Below, piece after piece: positions 56,437 to 64,000 of a stretch of DNA of 64,000 nt. The notes beneath the pieces were generated by a model. That model was given only the letters and a program-made list of their open reading frames with translations, searched no databases and was not told where the DNA came from. How positions within the stretch are numbered: the stretch's first letter is position 1; every line of letters begins with the position of its first letter. A program made the position numbers and the translations under genes. Source of the DNA: Branchiostoma floridae (lineage: Eukaryota > Chordata > Leptocardii > Amphioxiformes > Branchiostomatidae); the NCBI RefSeq assembly GCF_000003815.2, contig NC_049995.1, positions 16,812,301-16,876,300 on the forward strand, given 5' to 3'.

Positions 56437-56655
56437 GTATAGTCTGTCTTGGAATGGTTAATTATATACTGCATTTTGTCCATGAGAAGGATACCAAAGT
56501 CTTAAGGGTTTTCATAATCATTCAATGATACAAACTTTATCAAGCAGTATAAGCCTAAATTAATAGTACCTGCCAGATGTCTGTACCCTTGCCAATATGA
56601 ATGTGCTCATTTTTGTTTTGTTATGTTGTCTTTGTTGTTTGTACTAAAATCACTG

Positions 56656-56661
56656 AATAAA
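56656..56661 (+). terminator. Candidate polyadenylation signal after Kelch gene 3
   Basis: AATAAA in TGAATAAAAAC. It would give a 1.2 kb 3' UTR that includes the Kelch fragments and a MITE. Confidence 0.35.
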
Positions 56662-56795
56662 AACATTTTGGCCTGTGGCTTTGCCTAACTTATGAGGAGT
56701 GTACTTGCAATATGTTTGATATTTATTGATTTATGATAAGCTTATACATGTACAACATATTATCTTGGATACCCCCCTCCCCAACACAGACCCAG

Positions 56796-56820
56796 TATGT
56801 GTGTGTGTGTTTGTGTGTGG

Positions 56821-56852
<32 letters not shown>

Positions 56853-57112
56853 ACTGTGTGTGTGTGCACTGTGTGAGTGTGTGTGTGTGTATGTGTGTGT
56901 ATGTTTGTGTGTGTGGTTGTGTATGTGTGTGTGTGGCTGTGAATGTACGTTTGTGTGTGTGTGTGTGTGGGGGGGGGGGGGCTGTGTATGTGTGTGTGGT
57001 TATGTATGTATGTTTGTGTGTGTGTGTGTGTGTGTGGCTGTGTGTGTGTTTGGCTGTGTATGTAAATGAGTGTGTGGCTGTGTATGTATGTGTGTGTGTG
57101 TGTGTGTGTTTG
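56796..57112 (+). repeat. GT-rich microsatellite
   Basis: Interrupted GT runs with CTGTGTATG and a G10 run near 56970. Long Val/Cys or Thr/His frames here are artefacts. Confidence 0.95.
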
Positions 57113-58317
57113 CAGCTGCAATCAACAGTCTGTGCTATGGCTCTGAATTTTGAAAAACTAAAGTCAGAAAAGTTACTTTTTTTCTTTTGATGCAACCAGA
57201 GGAGCAAAATGAAGCTTGTAACTGTTGCAGGTTAGTTTCCAGACCACTTTCCGACCTATCGCAGGGATTGGTCGAGAAATTGTGTCAGGGTCTTCAGTCT
57301 ATTCGATATTCATTTAATTTCATAATTGTTACAAATTGGCAGCTGGTCAAAATGCGTCATAGTATAATGTAATTTGATAGTCTAAGACCTAAATACATTA
57401 TTCACTGAACATTTCACTTAAAACAAATTGCGACATATTTGCAGTACACGTGTTTTCTTAGTACATAAGAATTGAACTCATGTGATAAGATATTTTAGGG
57501 CGCAGTCACACAGGTCGTCAAATCGTCGTGAAACCAACCGCCGACATGGATCCAAAATAGCATTTTGCGTACCAAGACAGTTGAACTTTGCAGAAGACGT
57601 ACATTTGTGTCCTCCGAAGTGAGCTATCGTACGACCGTCGCACAACCTATATTACCGCGCCCTTTTTTTAAATCATACCCCTGTCTTCGGGCGTATCGAT
57701 GTAAGATCGGCCATATTTAAGAGTGACAGAGGGTTGCGCGTATTTTTCCCCTGAAAACTGTCACATATAAGCCATACTTTGTACCTTACACAATTGTTGT
57801 GCAATAAAGTAATCATTATAAGCGAGGCTCGGGCGATCGCCGCAGAATCGTCGCCCGATCGATTTTCGCCCAATACGGACTAGTAAAACAGCAGCAAACA
57901 GAAAGCGAGGGGAGATTAGGTTGTCGATAGCAGTGTATCTATAACTTAGAACAGTCGTTATTACTTTTATCATTTCTTAGAACATGTATGTTTGAAATTT
58001 GCGCGGCGAATTTATTCAATTCCCAATGCAAAAACGCACTGTCTTTATACTACTGTCCTCTCGTATTGTTTCAACATTCGAACATCCCATTTCACCTCCT
58101 ACGCAGTGAAAACAATTTCCTTCCATGCTGAATAATGTATTAAGGCCCCAGGTATCAAGATGTTACGAAATGAACACATGTGAGAGCAGACCTTATTAGT
58201 CTCACTCTTACGTGACCAAACACACATTTTTCAGTGTGCGCGCTTATTCAATGCCCCTTTCAATATCTTGTGCTCACCGAGTAATTCTCTTGCCTTTTCT
58301 TCGTACGTACACCCAAG
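57113..58317. other. Intergenic DNA and LRR gene promoter region
   Basis: No gene seen. The last few hundred bases must contain the promoter and 5' UTR of the LRR receptor. The ATG is preceded by ACACCCAAG. Confidence 0.45.
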
Positions 58318-61293
58318 ATGTCGCGAAGCAAGAAGGCACTGATTTTACTTCTCTTGGTTTTTAATCCAGTTACGGAGCTTTCATTATCTTCACGTTGCCC
58401 AGACAACTGTCGTCGGATAAAAAACACAAGATCGGAAGATCTTACCTGTCACTGCCCAGATGAAAAAGGGAACGGTTCATCTTGCCAATGGGATGGACCC
58501 AGAGGAACTATCAACATTTCAGTTTGCCTAGACGCTTTACCTACGGGCTTCGAAAGGGACACCAAATCAATCATCATCATGTACCTCCGTTACTCCACGC
58601 TCCACGAGCAATCCTTCCCAAGTAATCTGAGCACCACGACAATTCAACTCGAACGGTCAGATGTATCCGAGATTGAGCCGGGAGCTTTCCGCGGTCTGCG
58701 GTCGGTTACAGAACTCGGCCTCGATGACAATCGAATCACTTGTCTCGGTGAGTTAAATTTCTAAGTAGTGATGTCAATCTGATAATGGACCGATCCTGTC
58801 AAACAGAACTAGAAAGAACCCATATTCTATTTCGAGCACGTCCGTCAAAAACTGCCCCATTGGACAGACATGGTTATTTTTGACGGAGGTGTTCGAAACA
58901 GAACCATGATCGAACAAGGGGCGGGATTTTGGGATCGGTCCATTCTGCCCGGTCCCCATAGATCGCTTCATATAAAAGAAATGAGGTTAAGGATCTCCAC
59001 TAAGATCTCCGAAGACACAAATTAAAGCAAGTTTTATCCTCGAAGGAAACCCTTAGATCGATACTTATGAATGTAATTTTGTAAATGCGTATCTCTTAAG
59101 GTATTTTACCATCTGTTGAAACGTTTCTGTAAAATTGGATAATGAATAAATGCCTTAGATCATTACTTTTGAATGTAATTTTATAAATCTGTATGTTATA
59201 AAGCATTTATCTGTCACCAAGTTTTTCTAGCACAATCCGTTTGGGAGCTATATGACGTCAAAGTTGTCGCAGACACTTTTAGCCCCCCCCCCCTTCCCCC
59301 GGTCTGGATAGGTTTAGATCATTACTTTTGAATGTAAATTTGTATCTCATAGAGGATCTTTTTTTTTAATTCTTAGGTCCAGATGCTTTCCTTGGACTTG
59401 AGAAACTAACCCGCCTGTCTGTTCAAAAGAACGCGATATCCGCCATATCCCGGCACGCGTTCCGTGGTCTACCTGAGCTTGGTACTCTGCTCCTGTCCTC
59501 AAACCACCTGACAGCAGTGCCCGTGGGCGCACTGCTGGTGCCTGTGAAGTTAAAGAAAGTGTATCTGCACAGAAACCGCATCACGACTGTTGACAGCCTC
59601 ATCGCGTGCTTAACTGAGAAACACAACATGCTGAGCATAGAAATACAGGTTTGTTTGTTTCTTACGTGTTACGTTTGTTTGTTGTTTTGTTATGTTGTTT
59701 ATGTCATTTCGACCCTTTCTTAGCTCATGAGTGAAAACATATATATATATATATATATATATTATGTTTTCAAAGAAGAAGTCAAAACCCGCAATAGTAA
59801 TGAAGGTTTTAGAATCGTATTCAATATTCTGCATGTACATACAATCAGTTAATCTTTGTATGTTAGAATTTAGTTAGTATCTACTCGTTTTCAATCAATT
59901 CAAGTGTTTGATTTTGTTCATCCATCCACCCATCAATATATTAGACCACACTGATTTAATTTTGTGAATGACATCCACATTGATTTTCGCTTGATATAAA
60001 ATACAACAACAACAACTGTGGCCATACTATGCCATCCATAATATCAAGTTAGTTTTGCCTTAGTTTTTTTTAAATTAAATTTATTGTATGGCATTTCAGA
60101 TACACGGTAACCAACTCACCTGCGACGGGAAGCTCACGTGGTTTATCTGCCACCTGTCACACCTGGGCCAGATCGCTTATCCAGACTTCTTAAAATGCGC
60201 GTCTCCTCGCAAACTCAAAGGAACTCTTCTCATCGACTTGCAGAAAGACGTGTGTCATAACATCACGGACTTGTCAGGTCAAGGGATGCAGTGCGATGAA
60301 ACGTTTATCACTCGAAACAAGGACACAACGTGTACTCAAACCACCAACCCGTATGTTCATAACACTACCCGTTCATCCGGCAGATGCAATGAAACGTTTG
60401 TCACTGCAAACAATGGCACAACGTGTCCCGAAACCATATGGTATATTCAAAACACTACCAGTTCAACCGGGGACTACACAGAGATGACATACACACCCCA
60501 CGAGTCATTCTCGGAAAAAGTGACAGAGCTTGACTATGTCATTCTCGTTGGAGGAGAACCAGCCAAAAACTTGGTCGACAACAGCGTCTCTACTTTGATC
60601 ACTGCAGGTGCGCTTCCCCTCGTCTTGGTGTTGACAATAATGGTTACCATCGTCTTGTGCAGTTGCTGCTGTGGTTCGCCATGTTGTACGGAAGACGGAA
60701 GAATCGAGCCTTACGCAACCGTCTACTCCGAATCAACTGATCTGCAAAGTTCGGACAGGAACTTGAATTCGTCAGACAGACAGCCATCTGGTGCTGGAGT
60801 TCCAGCATCAGAAGACAGTGATACGATTGAACCATATGCAGTGGCGTATGGGCAACAGGGCCGGCTATATGCAGTGGCCCGTGTTGAAGACCCAGGTCAA
60901 AGTAGTCAGTTATATACACTGACCAACGATGGCGACCCCGGTTCACAGCTACAACTATGTGCAGTCGCCTATGAGGACGCAGGGTCACAGACACAACCTT
61001 GCTCACTGAGGCAGGAAGACCCAGCTGGGCCGCACTCAGTGACCCACAATGAAGACCCAGGGCGACAGCTACAACCAAACTCAGTCACCCACGATGAAGA
61101 CCCGGGCCCACAGCTAAAACCATATTCTATCACCTACGAAGACCCAGGCCAAAAGATACAACAAGACTCACTGACCTACGATGAAGACCGAGGGTCACAG
61201 CTGCAAACCTGGTCATCAGTGACCAATGATGACCAAGAGCCACAGCTTCATCCATACTCAGTGACCTATGAAGACCCAGGGCAACAGCAATAG
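58318..61293 (+). CDS. Single-pass LRR receptor with repetitive tyrosine-bearing tail, three exons
   Basis: Exons: 58318-58747, 59377-59648, 60100-61293; phases agree; 631 residues. Signal peptide at about 1-25 (LILLLLVFNPV), a Cys-rich N-terminal cap (CPDNCRR.., CHCPDE), a few LRRs (AFRGLRSVTELGLDDNRITCLG, AFLGLEKLTRLSVQKNAIS, AFRGLPELGTLLLSSNHLT, LKKVYLHRNRITTV), a C-terminal cap (NQLTCDGKLTWFICHL), and a Thr/Asn-rich stalk with several N-x-S/T sites. A TM segment at about 400-425 (ALPLVLVLTIMVTIVL) is followed by a Cys cluster. The ~205-residue tail repeats EDPGxQLQPYSVTY-like units with YATVY, YAVAY and YSVTYED tyrosines, possible phosphorylation sites. A membrane sensor or adhesion receptor of unknown ligand. 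Confidence 0.85.
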
Positions 61294-61420
61294 TCATACT
61301 CAGTGACCCATGACGAAGACCCAGGGCCACGGCTACTGCCAGGACCCATACGTACAGACCCAGGGTCACAGCAATAGTCATAATCAGTGACCCACGATGA
61401 AGACCCAGGACCATTTTCAA
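60940..61420 (+). repeat. Coding minisatellite of the LRR receptor tail, extending past the stop
   Basis: Units of about 45-57 bases encode S-V-T-(H/Y)-(D/N)-E-D-P-G-x-Q-L-x-P. After the TAG at 61291-61293 the same frame continues with SYSVTHDEDPGPR.., a second TAG, a TAA and then SVTHDEDPGPF, so at least two further units lie in the 3' UTR. Confidence 0.85.
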
Positions 61421-61734
61421 CATTCGTTTAGAAATTTTGGACGGGCCCGGGATAAACTGGGTTAAAGTGTTGTTATAATTGCTTAGGCTGACAAATTATC
61501 TTGGGGGCCAGATGTAGTATTTGCTTGTAATATCAGACAATCTGACTTTTAAAAAAAATTTCTATTTGCTTTTGGACAGACGAGGACAATGTGGCACTGC
61601 ACTCAAGTTAGTAACTTATATTAACAGTGCCACATACACGGTACAGACAGAAGGTAAAGATAGTCCTTTTACCCGACCAAAGTCATGTACCCATTTTTAC
61701 ACCTGGGTGAAGTTTGTTTGAAGTGAAAAGTGTA

Positions 61735-61895
61735 AAGTGACTTTCCCAAGGGCACTACGCCTGGGGCACGGCTGAATCTTTTGTCCGATTCGGTGGTCTT
61801 TCAAAGTTTCAAGATCGGTGACAAACCAATGGAGTCGAACCCAGATCCTCTGGTTTATGAATCGAACACCCTGCAGACTGCGCCACAACCCGCAC
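61735..61895 (-). repeat. tRNA-like SINE
   Basis: In minus sense it reads GTTGTGGCGCAGTCTGCAGG, then GGATCTGGGTTCGACTCC, which are good A-box and B-box matches for a tRNA-derived SINE head. The window copy lacks an intact cloverleaf, so it is not called as a tRNA. Confidence 0.55.
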
Positions 61896-63385
61896 ACGTG
61901 AGTTCCTGGACCGCCCACTGAAAAACACCGCCCTACATCGCCAACAGGTAGACAAAACAATTAATCTCTATGTAGATGCAGCACAAGTCATCTTCTCGTG
62001 CCAGACAATTCATAACGTTGCTAAGATATACATGTATGACGTGTTGTCCTTGATGAGACTGTAGCTGACCAGTTGTTCTAAATTCACAGACATGTCACTT
62101 TATTTGTCTTTACGAAACCCATTTTATCTTTCTTTCATTTAACCACTCAGTTCAGTTCATCCATCCAGTGACACAATGAAGTTCTTCCATACGACCCTGT
62201 CGCGCATGACAGACAGGAGGGCTCCGTCATTAACCACTATATCTTCACATCTCGTGACTAGTAGAGTGTGCCATTGTTTTGAAAATACAGTGTTCAATGT
62301 TTTTTTTTAATATTCAATAGTTTTGGCCGCCTACATATGTAATATGTCTCGGTCTTGAGATCAATTCCCTGAGAACGGGTCCATTCTTATAGCCTCTTAT
62401 AGACAAAATGTCACAAATTCGCAATCCTTGCTCTTTTCAAGTTACCTAATGTAGACTATCAACATACCTCCAGGAAATATTTAGAGCTTTTATAGATTTT
62501 ATGCAAATAACTTGCACATTTACATTACTTATACATGTCGATGTTTATTGTCGACTATCATATACATGTCACAAGTATAAAATAAAGTCCCATTATCAAT
62601 CATCAGGCGGTTTTGCAATTTCCGCATATATTATGCAAATCAGTTCCTTATTAGCATATTTGGTATCTGCATATGTTAAATCTATCATAATCCACATGTG
62701 TTACATTCATTGAAGTCCATTTATTGAAAACAAATTGGAATTATGCAATGTTCACATTAATTATGCAAATTAGGTCCTCATTTTCATAATATGTATATCA
62801 TTATGAACATCTTTGCCTAAGCTACCCGCATTCTTAAAATGATGTCAATCTGCCATTCCTTTCTGCAGTTAGCCTCTTTGGAATGTCTTGACAAAAATGC
62901 CCTGCAGTTTCAAAATTAAATGTTAGGGGGCTGAAACTTGCCCCACTGTGTATGTGTCATGGCGCTGAAAGCTATGTACCACTAAAATGTCAAGACCATA
63001 TTATGTCCGGGACAAGAGATACATTAAAAACTGCCATGATAGAAAATTCACATCAATTCAAAATGTATTCCTATTTTGCATAATTAGTATTTTATTCTGT
63101 ACAACATTGTCTAATTGTGCCTACATACAAAAATGATGAAAATTCGACGTTCCCTTCGTGAGATACCCACTTTAGAGTTTTTTTTTGTTTTTTTTTGTAC
63201 AAAAATGCCCCTGCGTTTTTTATATCCTAGGCTATTAAGTGATATGCAAAAGGAATCTAGTTGGTGAGTATTTTTTATCCTGGGTATTAATTAATTTGCC
63301 GTAAGGGGGAATAAAAGAAATATATATATAACGTTATATTTATTTATTTTTAATTGTCTTCCTCATCTTTAAAATTTTTTCATAT
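61896..63385. other. AT-rich interval with repeated ATGCAAAT words
   Basis: No gene. ATGCAAAT occurs at about 62500, 62633 and 62763, with adjacent TTAGCATA / TCCTTATT / TCCTCATT words, suggesting a dispersed repeat. An AATAAA at 62581 could end the LRR receptor transcript. Confidence 0.5.
62581..62586 (+). terminator. Candidate polyadenylation signal of the LRR receptor
   Basis: AATAAA in TATAAAATAAAGTCC, 1.3 kb past the stop. Confidence 0.35.
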
Positions 63386-63389
63386 TATT

Positions 63390-63456
63390 ACTGACAAAAG
63401 ACAACGGATTTTGTCAGAAACGTCTGACCGTTTCCAAAGCCGTATCTAGTTGTTCG
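63390..63456 (+). repeat. Dispersed repeat family A fragment upstream of PREP
   Basis: ACGGATTTTGTCAGAAACGT, CTGACCGTTTCCAAAGCC and ATCTAGTTG match family A (40580-40640). It ends about 175 bp before the PREP start codon. Confidence 0.6.
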
Positions 63457-63631
63457 ACGCCACTGCTTACCAGCTCGCTCCCTGGAAGCGTCGCCAAAAA
63501 TCGCTCATCCACTTCCGGGTCAGGGGTGAATTAACCGGTTCCGCACAGTCACGGCACTTTGCTTTGTTGTCAGACGTTTTGCGAAACTTGGCTCGGTTGT
63601 CTTCCGACAGAAAAGCAAAGTTTGTGTCGCC

Positions 63632-63700
63632 ATGTCTGCCATAAAGTACCCGGAAGCTAGGAGAGACGACTCTGCCATAGATGACTACCATGGCACGAAG
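63632..63700 (+). CDS. PREP: Prolyl endopeptidase, first coding exon (rest outside window)
   Basis: The 23 residues beginning MSAIKYPEARRDDSA and ending DYHGTK match the N-terminus of prolyl oligopeptidase (YPxxxRDExAVxDYHGxK), followed by a GTTGGT donor at 63701 in phase 0, the position where the vertebrate gene continues with the propeller sequence. PREP is a cytosolic serine peptidase that cleaves short peptides after proline; the catalytic exons lie to the right of the window. The ATG has a GCCATGT context. Only one exon is visible, so the call rests on a short match. Confidence 0.78.
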
Positions 63701-64000
63701 GTTGGTGCTTCGTTCTTTTGTGAGTGTGAGGTAGGGGGGAGGGGGGCAGCAACAACATGTGTGGAGTTGGCAGGTGGTCTAGAGGTGACAGTCTTTTCCA
63801 GTGATATATGTAATCCTATGGTAAAGTTGAGGCAAAATGTGTGAATATCTCAAGGATCAAAACCTCAAATCATAGAAAACTTATCCTAAAATTATAGCCT
63901 GTTCTGTTGTCATCAAAATTATGCTTTGATTTATGGCCTCCCCCCATGAAAGAGTTAATAATGTGTATTTTTGCGGCCAGTTGGTACCCAATCTGATTAA
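63701..64000 (+). other. Start of PREP intron 1
   Basis: No further exon seen up to the window edge. Confidence 0.6.

Noticed and set aside
56723-57207. Val/Cys and Thr/His repeat frames
   Set aside because: Translation of a GT microsatellite.
59610-59840. Minus frame with Ile-Tyr repeats near 59740
   Set aside because: Translation of an AT dinucleotide run in an LRR gene intron.
61805-61893. tRNA gene on the minus strand
   Set aside because: A- and B-box-like words are present but an acceptor stem and full cloverleaf could not be paired; a SINE head is more likely.

Overview
The window looks like invertebrate chordate DNA, most likely amphioxus (Branchiostoma). It has short exons with GT-AG introns, genes with clear vertebrate orthologues (HACD, PREP), lineage-style expansions of TRIM-NHL, BTB-Kelch and LRR receptor genes, dense small DNA transposons, CR1-type LINE debris and many microsatellites. 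Species assignment is inference. No tool was run; exon boundaries were read by hand from splice sites, reading frame and remembered family sequences.

Layout. (1) 1-7.8 kb: two intronless TRIM-NHL genes on + in tandem, each behind a nearly identical ~0.6 kb upstream block, plus a third partial copy of the unit edge at 7.66 kb. (2) 8.3-12.2 kb: terminal exon and long 3' UTR of an unidentified + gene, with broken copies of that exon around it. (3) 12.2-15.1 kb: intergenic DNA with inverted-repeat elements, one with a clean 8-bp target duplication, and a LINE remnant. (4) 15.1-22.6 kb, minus: a complete seven-exon 3-hydroxyacyl-CoA dehydratase gene (HACD1/2 type) whose introns carry two tandem arrays of partial exon copies. 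(5) 23.3-31.3 kb, plus: a complete 13-exon SLC6/NSS transporter, divergent from HACD across a ~680 bp shared promoter interval. (6) 32.8-36.2 kb, minus: a four-exon gene of unknown function with two PP1-docking-like motifs. (7) 39.1-56.1 kb: three five-exon BTB-BACK-Kelch genes (-, -, +). The first has an in-frame stop and the last two are head to head. A Kelch 3' fragment follows the third. (8) 58.3-61.3 kb, plus: a three-exon single-pass LRR receptor with a repetitive tyrosine-bearing cytoplasmic tail. (9) 63.6 kb, plus: first exon of prolyl endopeptidase, running off the window.

The most unusual signal is a repeated pattern. At five loci an intron or flank contains one or more copies of the neighbouring exon edge, including its splice site. 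Most base differences between copy and real exon are synonymous. The extreme case is HACD exon 4, with twelve copies of its 3' half and donor and only one amino-acid change among the variable codons. HACD exon 2, SLC6 exon 4, exon 2 of the unknown minus-strand gene and the 8.9 kb terminal exon show the same thing on a smaller scale. The genes in the window have no evident shared pathway; it is a mosaic of housekeeping genes (HACD, PREP, transporter) and expanded family members (TRIM, Kelch, LRR).
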